Part shown: positions 34,650-51,139 of the stretch, piece after piece
Numbering within the stretch: the first letter of the stretch is position 1
Layout: every line of letters begins with the position of its first letter
Source of the DNA: Diogma glabrata
Taxonomy: Eukaryota; Arthropoda; Insecta; Diptera; Cylindrotomidae
NCBI GenBank assembly: GCA_963693315.1
Contig: OY856186.1
Location: forward strand, 281,710,935-281,774,934
DNA: 64,000 bases
Reading direction: 5' to 3'
The notes under the pieces: generated by a model
What the model saw: the letters and a program-made list of their open reading frames with translations, nothing else
Told to the model about the DNA's origin: nothing
The model's database searches: none
Translations under genes and position numbers: made by a program

Positions 34650-36050
34650 ACTAACTTCTAATTGCAAACCACCCTTCATGAGGTATACAAATGGTTCGTT
34701 TTACTTTGTCACTAGAACAAATACCTGCAGTTGTTTTGATTTTTGAGGTTAAAGAGGTCTGTATTATTGAGTTCTATGGGAGAAGTAGAAATTAAGGTCA
34801 GTTTGTTACTTCAAGACCTCTTGATAAACTCAGACTGTAACAGAGTCGACTGTAAGAGAGTCGACAAAGAATTCGCTGCTGACTTTAAATGTTTGAACAT
34901 ATACTTGTTCTGCTGCAGGAGGTATTCGTATACAACATGTACTACGGTATACGTAGTTTCTAGATCTATTTTGGAAGAAACGTTTGCAGTTAACTAGTTT
35001 TATGAGCCGAATTTTTTATACTGGAGGATGGGATATCTATCCGGAACGGTATTATGTTTAGGAATCTTTATAGTATCCACAGTTTCGCCAGTTTCTGGTG
35101 CTTATTCGAAACCATGTGTAAAGGCTGAGGAGGCTCAGGATTTATAAGAATGGCTATCCACAGATTTTTGCAGTTTCATGTACATGCTTACCTTACAATG
35201 AATAATAAATCCTTTATTCACCTTTCAAGGAATATTAAAACGCTTTCATAGATCGTTAGCTGACGAGGTTAACACTTTCTTTTGTTTTAAAACAATTTTG
35301 AGCAATTTGTATAACAAATTTATTATACTCTAAAACACATACCTAGCTAATCTTTATTAATTTGAACAAAATAAAACAAACAATTTTATTTTTTATTATT
35401 TTCATCAACATTAAATTTTCTTAACGCTATTAAAAAAACATAACACAACCAGCTTTCCTTCAATTAATTCTAAATTAAATAAAAGTAAAAAAGGGAACAA
35501 TTACTAAAGAAAACATGTTTAGATTTTAAGTTAAATGTTTCCTTAAAATAGAGGAAAAAAGGAAAAATTAAATGAAAAAAAAACGGATTAACACAAATCC
35601 AGTAACATTTTTATTGTTTAACACAAAATTTATGTTAAGAAACGTGACATTATTTTAAAATCTTATTATAACCAATTTTTACTTCATAAGAAGAATAATA
35701 AAGAAAAATCTAAGATATAAATTTTAAGACAAAATTAAAAATGAATTGATATAGTGGCGTAATTAAGTGATAACGGTTTCTCAAAATTTTATGATTTGTT
35801 TATTTTGATTTAACAAATAGCTCCTGTTTTACAACAGCCGGTTAAAAAATTAGCAAAATTCAACGTTAAACGAGAAGATATTAGAGAAGATATTAGAGCA
35901 ACGAGAATATTAGAGATTTCCCTAATAACTTAGACTTAAATATAGCATTGTCATATAATAAAATGAAGCACATGGCTCAAGGAATTTTAGTAGGATGGAG
36001 CAATGTGAACTCCGAGAAATCAAAGAATATGTTTAAGTAAAACGACAGGT
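34650..36050. other. AT-rich stretch, nothing recognised
   Basis: The 84-codon frame at 34743-34997 does not resemble a known protein. No terminal repeats or RNA genes are evident. Confidence 0.35.
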
Positions 36051-36059
36051 GTAAAACTA

Positions 36060-38400
36060 GATTTAATCTGTGCAAGCTAGGTTAAGCTGTATTAATCAAG
36101 AAAATACTCCATGAGAGATTTCGTATAGGTAGGAGATACGTAGGCGAGGTAGGCGATACAGAGAATTTGGTACAAAAAATTATTGACAATAAAATAACAG
36201 AACCATCATTTTCTGTGTAGATCTCACTAGTTATTAAAGTTCCGAAAAAACATCTTATCAAAACCAACAATGTCATAGAAATGACAAATTTTCAATACCC
36301 CCTGATATATTACGATTTAAATTGGATGGATAGTAAATCAATCCACGGCCTTTTTTACTCAAGTTAATCTCTATCAATAAAATAATAGTTAATGAGATTG
36401 AAAATTTGTGGAACTATTATATTTTGAATTTTTAAAATAGTTAAATACATAATTTTTTTTAAAATGTCCTGAAAATTTTACCAGTTAGTTTTTTCAAGTC
36501 ACCGACTCAACGTATTTAAGGGGTTTTTATCTATCTTCATGATTTAAAAGTTTTTGGTAATAGTCTTCAGAAGCACAACAAAAACTTGATAGAATTATGA
36601 CAGACAAAACGGGAAGTGAAATTTAAAAAAAATAGTCAAATAGATATACTTTCTGAACAAAGAACATGTTATTTCGAGTAAACGTATCTGGCCCAGCAAA
36701 ATTCAAAACTTATGAAAAGCTTAACAGTATTGACGAATGCTGAGTCAAAAAGCATTACTTTTATTTCAAAAAACTTCAGCACTATGATATAGTTGCGATT
36801 GTGAACTGTAATCAACCACTGTTTATAATACGGATAACCTTCAAACTGGTTCTGAGAATCATCCACCATCCACATAATCTATAACCACAAATGTGATAAG
36901 ATGTTTTTTCGGAACATTAATAACTAGTGAGTTCTACGCAAAAAATGATGGTTCTGTTACTTTACTGTCAATAATTTTGAAGTGAAAACTTCTTTTGGCG
37001 CACCACACACAGATTTTTCCGTAGGTAGTAAGTTAGTCTGATCCGTCATGCTTTAAAGTGAAATGCTAAAATAATAATAAATAATAATCTATCTATCATT
37101 TCTTAACGTTTCAAATTGCGTTGTGGATATCGTGCTCGACTGATGTGCAGTAGCTAGTGAGTTCAATCCCTGTGTAGAACATATTTTTTTTTGTTTTTTT
37201 TTTTAATTTTTATTAAATACCATCAACATTATTATTTTTTTTATTTATGAATTCATAAAAATAATAAAAATTTCTTAATACGAATTTTAAAAAATTGATC
37301 TATAACGCAGTTTTTTAAAGTTATATTGCCACTGTCTTTTGCAATTTGCATTCGAGTCATCATGTAAAACAAATATTGAATATATATAAAATTGAAAGTA
37401 TGTATGGCTGTTTATCCTTTATGCATTAATACATTAATCATCATGAAAATTTATGAAGTTGTTGTGTACGATTAATTTTTGCTTTTTATTTAACTATCGT
37501 TTTAAACGATAGTTTGCTTTGATCAATGTTTTTTTATTGAACATAATCTTTATGAAATTAAAAATAATGTAAGAAAGATAGTATAACCTGAAACAATTAC
37601 ATTTGTATATCAAAATTATATGTATTGGAATTTTATCATCTTCACTAAATATGTTGTCGGCTTGCAATTGTAAGTAATACATGTTTCTAAAATTAAGTGA
37701 AGACTTAATACTTGTAACTTGATAAAATCGATTATATCGATTTAAAGCTCACAATTACGAGACAGAAATCGCATAAATTCTATATAAAGAAGCATAGCTT
37801 ATGTATGATTAAACATGGATGGCAATCATGATAAATAAAATAATTAAAAATGGTGACACTTAGCCGATAGTGATTTGCAAACGGCAACAATGCACATTAA
37901 TAAAAACGAATTTGCTTAGCTTTCCGCAGGAAGATTTGTAACATTTAAACTTGTTGATCTATGGGTGTGACAACCACGCGTACTCCCTGCTATTGGCATA
38001 TGAGTGCTATTTTGACAATTATTTGGTTTACATTGTGAGGTTAGTGTGTGTAGTTCGCGGTTTATCGTTCTGACTAGTTTCTCATTTATTCTACTAATAC
38101 GATTCAAATACTAATAATACGATATCAATTGATTGCGATTGCCAATGAAGTTTTCACTTCTGCCGTGCGGTCTTAAGCACACTCTCTGTTTTTTTGTACC
38201 ACATTCTTTGTATCATAGTTTGAGGAATCTTTATTATTTAGTTTCAACATTTAGTTTTAGCATTTTGTTGTTTTTGTTTCTCTACTTTACTTGGCTTACT
38301 TCGTAGTATCTTTGTAATTTATCTCCTAACTCTACGAAATCTCTCATGGAATATTTTCTTGATGAATACAGCTTAACCTAGCTTGCACAGATTGGTGTTA
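36060..38400. repeat. Scattered inverted-repeat fragments of one element
   Basis: 36057-36125 (TGCAAGCTAGGTTAAGCTGT then ATTAATCAAGAAAATACTCC) recurs inverted at about 38332-38398. 36170-36262 (ATTGACAATAAAATAACAGA ... GTTCCGAAAAAACATCTTAT) recurs inverted at about 36893-36985. The pieces look like parts of a rearranged older element; the space between holds no supported gene. A weak tRNA-like stretch lies at 37130-37185. Confidence 0.4.
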
Positions 38401-38564
38401 AAGTTTGGTTCTTTTTGGTAAGCTGATCAAGTATACTGCGGTAGTTCGTAGAACCATACGCAAACGGTATGGTACGGATATAGTTCTATATATGTACAAA
38501 AGACAATGTTTATGTGCATTAAACTTATTTAGATTTTTTTAATTTACTAGACTTGAATAGGTTT

Positions 38565-38760
38565 TAAAATATAGGGAGTTTTTTGTGAGCACTTAAGCTC
38601 AAATAACTAACGAAATCATTTGAATTATTTCTGATTCGAAGGTACATTTTGGATTTTCTCAGAAAAAAATCCATTTTTCTCCTATACGGTTTCAGAGTGC
38701 GATTCAAACCTTCCGACAGTGTGATTCGAATCCCACGTTCTCCTTTAACGTGTTCTCATT
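38565..38760 (-). mobile_element. tRNA-derived SINE, copy 2
   Basis: Shares with 32600-32826 the plus-strand words TTTTTGTGAGCACTTAAGCTCAA and TTTTCTC followed by an A- or T-rich run, and on the minus strand GGTTTGAATCGCACTCTGAAAC in place of the B box and its tail. More diverged than copy 1. Confidence 0.4.
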
Positions 38761-39796
38761 TCAAATTTCAATTAGTGTGAGAAGATAATTATCAGTTTTT
38801 AGTGTTCATGGACCAATGACTTAGGCATTTTTTAAAGTAAGATAAAAACTCATGGAAAAAACATTATTAGTATCTATTTTTTACAGAATATTTATTCAAG
38901 AATACAAAAAAACACCAAAAAAACAATCAAAAATTCGAAAAGTTATAGGCTGGTGAAGTGAGGCCTATAAAAAAAAGTTGCGTCCTGATCGACGTGGTTT
39001 CAACCCTTGTAGTGTTCTGAAACAAATAACTTTAAAATAACTTTTAAAAAATTCTTCATTGAAAAAAATGTCGCAATGGTTCGGTCCTAGGAAAAAAAAT
39101 TCACAAAATGGCGTCGATTTGAAAAAAAAAATTTATCCATGTTTTTGACTTTCCGAATTTTTTTAAAATACATATTAAAAAAAATTTTTCATAATCCAAG
39201 GGACAAACTATAAAGATATATAAAGAAGATTTACACCAAATTTCAAGTGAATCGTTTAAGTAGAACTTGAGATCATGTCAACCATCTCGATAAAAGTAGT
39301 TTCGATAAAAATATGTTTAAAAATATTAATAAAGTTCAGTTCAATGAACACTAAACATGAAATAATTAAAACAAAATACAATATAATAACCTTGGAGTTA
39401 AAAATTTCCAAATATATATGGAGTAATTGAAATTGTTGAGTCGGAATGACGTGAATAATCCATAATATATGTTTTAAATATTTTTATCCACGGCTACTAA
39501 AGAATATATACTTTCCATGCGTATATCTTTCATTGTAATTGTATTCATTCCTTTTCTATATATCAAATTCTTTTTTATTTCTGTTATTACGCTTTATTTA
39601 TTCAAAATTCGCCTAACAAATTAAAAACTTGATTTGTTGGTATAGTAATATAAAGCAGTTAAAACAAAAACAATACATATATAAAATCTAAAATAAACAA
39701 ACATTGGTTTTGTTTTTCATTTCATTCATTATGGCGATACAAACTTAAACAGGAAAACATGAATGAAATTATTTGAATTACTTGTAGTCGTGGATA

Positions 39797-39928
39797 AAAT
39801 AGTATCTTGTATTCGCTTAGGATGAAGGCAATTCTTCACTCGGATGATTCCCTCCACTCGCTACGCTCGTTCCGGGAAACTTCATCCTCGTGAAGAATTG
39901 CCTTCATTCTAGCTCATACAAGAATATA
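39797..39928. repeat. Short palindromic MITE-like element
   Basis: GATGAAGGCAATTCTTCAC pairs with GTGAAGAATTGCCTTCAT, enclosing a G+C-rich centre with CCACTCGCTACGCTCG. The outer words AGTATCTTGTAT and ATACAAGAATATACT extend the symmetry. It directly adjoins the left arm of the following PLE. Confidence 0.5.
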
Positions 39929-40435
39929 CTATTAATAATTACAAAAACACCAATTTTTTTATTCACTTATTCTTTATTAACGACCGGTTTCGATTTTCAA
40001 AAAATCATGGACAGGTTTAATTTGCTATTAAAAATTATAATGAAACTACCAACTATATATACTAAATTTACAAGTTATAAAAACAGAATTAAGAACTAAG
40101 TAATAAAAAAGGGGAGGGGTTAAGCTTAAAATTTAACTATTTAAACAAAAAATAAAAGCAAAATAAATAAAAAACTATAAAAAAACCATACAAAATAAGG
40201 GGTAAATTACTAATTACGGGAGGGCGGTGATTTATATTTTACATGGTTATAAAGTAATTTAAATAAACAAACATAAAAATAAACAAAAGTCAGGTAAAAA
40301 TAAACAAACAAAGAGAAAAAAAAGAGAAAAAATAAATTCAACTTATTGAAAAATGGAAAAACCTAATTAACAATTTTTTTAAACATAACTTAAAAATTAA
40401 ATATTAAATAAATTTTATAAGCTAGGTAGATTTAA

Positions 40436-41040
40436 GGTAGAAACACAACACGGACGATAACGTCGGACGATAAAAAAAAACGTCTACAATTTCGCTGTTG
40501 TAACCACAACAAAGGCATCAACGTAAAAAGCTGTCAAAAATAAAATTGCATAAACTAAAATACTTTGTTCTTTGTCAAAATGAATTTTACAAATTTCAAT
40601 TTTGAAAATAACTAATTTTCACTAATAAATAAATAATAATAATTTTTCTACTAATAACTAATTTTAAAAATAAAATACAAATTATGAAAATATATAAATG
40701 AATAAAACCGAACTTTGAACATAAACTGAAAATTCAGTTGACAACTCAAAACAAAACGATTACAACCTCAGAAGCTCGAAAAACATCAGAAAATCATATT
40801 TTTCAGTTGGCGGCACTGTCACATTAATATTAAAAATTACCCTTGCAGCCAAATAAAAATAAAATTTACATCTGGCAATAACCATCGCCGACGGTAAATT
40901 AGAAATAGAATCTAAATTTTCTCCGACGAAAAAAACTTTTTCTTTTATCGCTGTAGTTGTGTTTGAAATGTATTTATCCTGTGTATTCTAATGTTACTAA
41001 CGTCGTCGTCGGACGATTTCGCCCGTGTTGTGTTTCTAGC
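40436..41040. mobile_element. 605-bp TIR element nested in a PLE arm, TTTAA target duplication
   Basis: The left end GGTAGAAACACAACACGG and the right end, read inverted, GCTAGAAACACAACACGG match with one difference. TTTAA is present on both sides (40431-40435, 41041-41045), and the uninterrupted target is visible in the other PLE arm near 41495, which reads TTTAAATC on its own strand. A sub-repeat ACGTCGGACGAT occurs inside both ends. No transposase. A TTAA duplication of piggyBac type would also fit with slightly shifted ends. Confidence 0.7.
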
Positions 41041-41193
41041 TTTAAAATGAACAATGGTGATATTATTTTGGCTTCTTCTAAATTCATCAAATTAGGTTGA
41101 TTTGTTATATAATATGATTCATATGCATCTAATTTCCAATGTTGTACAATTTTTATTAATGTTGAATTATTGGCGTCTATATTGTGTTGTTAC

Positions 41194-41512
41194 CAAATAC
41201 CAAATAGGTTGTGAAAATTGTGATGCAATATACGTAGGCCAAATATCTCGAGAGTTCCAAACAAGGTATAATCAACATAAAAAAGCAGTAATCAAAAACC
41301 ATCCGTACAAATCTAGCGTAGCAGAACACATGTTGGAAAAACAACACAATATAGACGCCGCCAATAACTAAAAATTAATAAAAGTTATACAACAACATTG
41401 GAAATTAGATGCATACGAATCATATTATATAACAAATCAACCTAATTTGATGAATTTAGAAGAAGCCAAAATAATATCACCATTGTTCAATTTAAATCTA
41501 CCTAGCTTATAA
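41194..41512 (+). pseudogene. PLE GIY-YIG endonuclease fragment with in-frame stop
   Basis: The frame reads YQIGCENCDAIYVGQISREF, then HMLEKQHNI, reaches TAA at about 41369-41371, and continues in the same frame through LDAYESYYI and LEEAKIISPLFNLNLPSL to TAA at 41510-41512. The CxxC pair and the YVG motif identify the Penelope nuclease; QTxR has become QISR. The RT domain is gone. Confidence 0.75.
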
Positions 41513-41900
41513 AATTTATTTAATATTTAATTTTTAAGTTATGTTTAAAAAATTGTTAATTAGGTTTTTCCATTTTTCAATAAGTTGAATTTATTTTTTC
41601 TCTTTTTTTTCTCTTTGTTTGTTTATTTTTACCTGATTTTTATTTATTTTTATGTTTGTTTATTTTAATTACTTTATAACCATTTAAAATATAAATCACC
41701 GCCCTCCCGTAATTAGTAATTTACCCCTTATTTTGTATAGTTTTTTATTTTTTCCACTTTTATTTTTTTGTTTAAATAGTAAAATTTTAAGCTTTACCCC
41801 TCCCCTTTTTTTATTACTTAGTTCTTAATTCTGTTTTTATAACTTGTAAATTTAGTATATATAGTTGGTAGTTTCATTATAATTTTTAATTGCAAATTAA

Positions 41901-41940
41901 ACCTGTCGATGATTTTCTGAAAATTGAAACCGGTCGTTAA
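41901..41940 (+). ncRNA. Decayed hammerhead-like motif in PLE
   Basis: CTGTCGATGA replaces the CUGANGA box; TTTTCTGAAAA forms stem II; GAAAC-CG-GTC keeps the GUC cleavage triplet. The mirror copy on the minus strand at 39977-40022 reads CTGTCCATGA. The core has lost consensus bases, so it is probably inactive. Confidence 0.3.
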
Positions 41941-42181
41941 TAAAAAGTAAGTGAATAAAAAAATTGGTGTTTTTGTAATTATTAAAAATATTTAAAACAT
42001 ATATGTGGAGTATGAAAGAATTTTCCAAGGGGACTCATGCTCAGGTAGTCGGGCAGCGTCTGTCGTGTAGTGTATTGTTTGATTCGCTACGCCCGGCCAG
42101 TTTAGTTGCTGTGTCACAAAAAGGCTGTAAAACTCCGAACTTAGTTCAAATTTTGAAAAATAATTTTAGGGACATATTCTT

Positions 42182-42361
42182 AAAAGGGCCCATACACGAT
42201 CAGTTTAGTATGACAATTGACAGTCATAACTGACTGTGTATGTAAATAGCTGATAATGAGTGACAGTAAAATTTTATGACTGATGAAATTTTAAACATAT
42301 TTGAATTTTTATCATCAGCCATGGTTGACATCCATGATTAATCGTGTAGTTTAGACCCTTA
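42182..42361. mobile_element. Small MITE with AAGGG termini
   Basis: AAAGGGCCCATACACGATCA on the left is matched inverted by ATCGTGTAGTTTAGACCCTT on the right; the interior holds repeated TGACTGT/TGACAGT words. The duplication is not clear. Confidence 0.45.
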
Positions 42362-43083
42362 TATCTTTATATGCAAAAAACGATTTTTTCAAATTTCTAG
42401 ACCAGAATTCCCCCTCCCCCCTAAAGTTTGTTGGGTGCAATACAGACTTCGTTCATTAACTCAGCTCTGCATCCCAATTTCCAATGTGTCACCCAAGGCA
42501 AAAAATTTTGTTTAATTTCTCTATTCGTACAAAAGAATTTGTCTGTTGGGATACTACAGCTTTCTTTAATGAACTAAATTTTCCGTAAGTTTAGAAAAAG
42601 ATAGAAATTTATATTGGGAGCACCGGAGCCCCTGTTTTTATACGTGGAATAACCCCAAATTTATAACAATATTTAGCCATTAATTGAAGTATAAGATAAG
42701 CTCACTATATTACCAAAATATTTTGTTTGCAGAGCTGTGGTGAAATAAGCCTATAAGTAACAGCGTTGTCAATATTTTTTTAGATTTTCCTGCTGTTCTT
42801 GTTATAGTAATTTTAATATATTTTACGAAAAACATTTTGTCTTAATTATCGTTTCATTTATTTAATATTCGTTTTTTGATTGTTAAATTGCATTTATCTT
42901 TTCGTCATTCATAAAGCTCCCAGAACTAACATATTGTTATGATTCTACATAATCGCAACGAAATACAAAACAAAATAGTATGCGACCTCAATTCACCCTA
43001 TTATATTACTCAAGTAAACCTCTGTTATAAATTCAGGAAGAAAGATAGTTCTTAACTAGACTGCGATAATCTAAAATTATTGT

Positions 43084-43204
43084 AAGGTTGTTTGGAAAGT
43101 AAGTTCGTTTTATATTGTTCGTTCGACAATATATAATTGAATAAAATCATTATAAGAAAATTATCTTTCGTTTTCATAAGAAAAAACTTACTTTCCGAAC
43201 AACC
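43084..43204. mobile_element. Mariner-type MITE (~120 bp)
   Basis: GGTTGTTTGGAAAGTAAGTT at the left and AACTTACTTTCCGAACAACC at the right are inverted repeats of the kind found at mariner ends, with TA next to both. The centre has a small hairpin (TTGTTCGTTCGACAA). It interrupts a run of AGACTGCGATA repeats (43057, 43218, 43251). Confidence 0.65.
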
Positions 43205-43723
43205 AATAGTTTTTATTAGACTGCGATAGTGTAAAGTTATGATTAAAATTAGACTGCGATAGTTTCAACAGTTTAAGTGGAATGCGATGGTGTTAAATGA
43301 AATTTAATTGTGAATATTGCTTAACAGACATTTTGCATTATTTTGGATGCTGAGGACTGGAAATTTCAACAATCAATCATTGGAGTTTCAAAATCTATAG
43401 GAAGACTATTCTAGTAAGGAATATTGCTGTCTGTATTGTTTTCCTGTTGTTTTGGAACAATTCAGTTTTTGAATACTTAATAAACTTGATGTTTTTGTTT
43501 TAGCACTTATCAGTGATCAAATTCAGAAGTAGATTTGGGCATAATGCATAATGTTTATCGAACTAACAGTAAGGTCAATTTGAAGTGAGGTTGAAAAACG
43601 TAAAAATATATTATAGTTCTTAGAACTATTAACATATGACTATAGTAACGCATAGTCATGGTTCACGGCTATGAATTATGTTACAATGAAGCACATATTT
43701 AAGTTCTGACAGCTGTTATATTA

Positions 43724-44260
43724 CCAATAAAACCTTTTAAGATCAAGGTGACAAGGATGGACGGAATTTTTTTGTTGTTTTGAACGTTTTCTTTAAAGAA
43801 TGGATAAATAAACACTAAGTCCTATCACATAACAAAATATTACACAAGCTATTATTTTATGATATAATGAAGTAAATAAAAATAAAATAAAATGATAAAA
43901 ATCAAATTTTTTAGAGAAATTTGAACGAACAAAACAAAAATTGGGTTGCGAATAAACCTGTTAGTGGCATGTTCCTTGACCATGTGACACTTATTGAAAC
44001 CCAGATATAAAAGTATATAAAGGCTCGTTTCTTCGAGCAAGCATTAGCGTGCCATCATCAAGGGATATTCCATAACTTAGATTGAGGGTGCTATAGCGTT
44101 GACTGAATATATTTCATTCGTATTTACATCTAATCATCCTGACTAGTGATATCTCACTAATCTTACCAGTGGTATGTGCGATATCTCGTTATCTTGTATG
44201 CCATAATACCAGAAGTACGTGGAATCGACACACCCGTAGATCAAAAATAAAACTATATGT
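43724..44260 (-). mobile_element. Internally deleted LINE derivative
   Basis: The low end carries ATAAAACCTTTTAAGATCAAGG, the 3' region of the LINE at 54.8-58.4 kb. The rest matches that LINE's 5' UTR (CCTATCACATAACAAAATAT, ACCAGTGGTATGTG, ATATCTC, CCCGTAGATCAA). All coding sequence is missing. A similar 5'-UTR plus 3'-end combination, though in different order, sits in the 5.6-kb units. Confidence 0.5.
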
Positions 44261-44590
44261 GATTAATGCACTACAAAAGCAATAATATGATTTACAATTA
44301 ATTTTTCAATACATAGTAAGCCAACTTTTCTGTCAAATTACAATTACTTCACACCAATGACTTCCAATGAACCAACTATAAATAGAGATTTAAAGTTTTA
44401 CTTTTTGACATTCCTTTTCTACTTCAGCTGAAATAACTTATCAAAGTCAAATACATATAGAAAATAGATAGAATATTTGCTACTAAAAGACTGATGTTAA
44501 AGAAACGGATATCATGTTATTTGAATATGGAATAATATATAGATTTATAAAAATTCTAAAACTATGCTTGGTCTGAAAACAGAATCAAAA

Positions 44591-44625
<35 letters not shown>
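44591..44625. repeat. (TA)n tract
   Basis: Short pure TA run adjoining the left arm of the PLE foldback. Confidence 0.9.
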
Positions 44626-44628
<3 letters not shown>

Positions 44629-44691
44629 TAAATAATAAAATCTTTGGATGAAGCCAATAAATAAAACAATAATTATAATTTTTTATCGACA

Positions 44692-44740
44692 ATTGTTTCG
44701 GTTTTTAATGATAAACCATCTTCAAGGATAATATTTTGGT
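44692..44740 (-). ncRNA. Hammerhead-like motif, left arm of PLE foldback
   Basis: Minus-strand twin of the motif at 44912-44960; same core and stems. Confidence 0.45.
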
Positions 44741-44911
44741 AAAAATTCTTATACAAAAATAATATAACAACAATAAATTGACATAAATATGAAAAACTAA
44801 CAATCAAAAAATCATTTTTTAAACAATCATTTTTTTTGATTGTTAGTTTTTCATATTTATGTCAATTTATTGTTGTTATATTATTTTTGTATAAGAATTT
44901 TTACCAAAATA

Positions 44912-44960
44912 TTATCCTTGAAGATGGTTTATCATTAAAAACCGAAACAATTGTCGATAA
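44912..44960 (+). ncRNA. Hammerhead-like motif, right arm of PLE foldback
   Basis: Outer helix TTATC with GATAA; core CTTGAAGA (CUGANGA with one extra or changed base); stem II GGTTT...AAACC; GAAAC-AATT-GTC with the canonical GUC cleavage triplet. The layout is that of a minimal type I hammerhead. Confidence 0.5.
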
Positions 44961-45042
44961 AAAATTATAATTATTGTTTTATTTATTGGCTTCATCCAAA
45001 GATTTTATTATTTAAATAATATATACAAGCCAAATATCAAAT

Positions 45043-48840
<3,798 letters not shown>

Positions 48841-49068
48841 ATATCGAAGAAGAAAATAACCCATGTTCTGAAAGCATGGAAGCAATAAAACAAGATAATT
48901 GCTCGATAATCGGCAGAATTAGAGCAGTATTGGGGAAACACTTGTGTTACCAGGCTAAAATTAGTCAAATTGTGCGGCTCGACGAAAGATCTTTTTCTAA
49001 GTTTTCTAAATTGGCTACAATACATGAAACCATTGTGTTAGAAATTGGTAAAAATAAAAATGCAGCAT
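48841..49068 (+). CDS. Internal exon 1 of an unrecognised gene
   Basis: Preceded by a strong polypyrimidine acceptor (TTTCTTTTTTCTAG) and followed by donor GTACGT. It needs one base from the previous exon and leaves one over. The 75 or so residues start IEEENNPCSESMEAI and include IIGRIRAVLGKHLCYQAK and LDERSFSKFSKL, then IHETIVLEIGKNKN. I do not recognise the family. The required phase (1) equals the phase left by the FKBP8-like exon at 5477-5879, so they could be spliced, but 43 kb separates them and other exons may intervene. Confidence 0.5.
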
Positions 49069-49184
49069 GTACGTTTAATAAAATAGTTAAAGGATTTTTT
49101 TTAAAATTTGTTTACAGATCGAAATATATTTTAAATTTTAAACTAAAGGTGAAAGTTTAAAAATAAGGTTTCCTTAGTTTTTAG

Positions 49185-49285
49185 ACAAAATTACACCCTT
49201 GATCGAGGAAAAAATGAAACCAGGGAGTTACCGATCAATCTTACAACAAAAGCAGTATTACAACAAAGGTAGAATTTCATTGAAA
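49185..49285 (+). CDS. Internal exon 2 of the same gene
   Basis: Acceptor TAGTTTTTAG and donor GTAAGT bound 101 bp that continue in phase: YKITPLIEEKMKPGSYRSIL then QQKQYYNKGRISLK, basic and polar. Intron sizes either side are 116 and 84 bp, normal for a short insect intron. Confidence 0.5.
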
Positions 49286-49369
49286 GTAAGTAATTTGTTT
49301 ATATCTATCTTTCTGTATAATTATATAGAATACATATACATATTTATTTTTACTCTTGATATTTTACAG

Positions 49370-49384
49370 ATTGACAATGTGTAA
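49370..49384 (+). CDS. Candidate terminal exon (IDNV, stop)
   Basis: Acceptor ATTTTACAG is followed in phase 0 by ATTGACAATGTGTAA, giving the C-terminus IDNV. This microexon is the simplest closure. An alternative acceptor at GTTTTAG (49417) would add a different short tail; I cannot decide. Confidence 0.35.
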   Translation: MDNV

Positions 49385-50753
<1,369 letters not shown>

Positions 50754-51139
50754 AAAAATTTCATTAAATCTATAAATGTCATTTGTTGATACTATAAAAG
50801 GTTTTGTTCTTTTTCTAAAACTTTTTGTAAATTCCACAATATCTCTGATAAACGAATATTTTTATTTTTGAGGATTTCACAAAACAACTATCAAGCCAAG
50901 AAATGTTGTGGATATTTTCATAATTTAATTTATAAACCTAACAATCTTTTGCTAGATGTTAGTAAAAGAATTTGTAGTGTTTACAAATAATTTTTTTCAT
51001 ATTAACAATATTTATTGTAAAAATGTAAATTTTACAAAAATTTTTGTGTGTTGTATATTTATAAAAAAATTGTAAAATTTATGTTGAATTTTATTAGTTT
51101 CACTTAGTTATTTTTTTGAGTGCAACCAAATTTTAATTT

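Larger units (their letters stand above)
39929..41990 (+). mobile_element. Decayed Penelope-like element with inverted 3' arms
   Basis: The right 3' region (about 41372-41990, ending in AATTGGTGTTTTTGTAATTA) is repeated inverted on the left at 39929-40435 and 41041-about 41193, the left arm being interrupted by a 605-bp TIR element. Only the GIY-YIG part of the ORF remains between. The arms have diverged at many positions, so this copy is older than the one at 29.9-32.1 kb. GAAACCGGTCGTTA near each end belongs to a decayed hammerhead-like motif. Confidence 0.75.
44622..45022. mobile_element. PLE foldback with near-perfect ~190-bp arms
   Basis: Left arm (44622-44816) and right arm (44827-45022) are almost identical inverted copies, meeting at AAAAAATCATTTTTTAAACA. 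Each contains the hammerhead-like motif and the ACCGAAACAATTGTCGATAA word. No coding sequence. It lies between two (TA)n tracts, as if inserted in one. The near-identity of the arms suggests youth or a mechanism copying one arm from the other. Confidence 0.65.

Noticed and set aside
37130..37185. Possible tRNA gene (GAGTTCAATCCC resembles a B box, followed by T runs)
   Set aside because: No acceptable cloverleaf could be drawn; the A box and acceptor stem do not pair. At most a tRNA relic.
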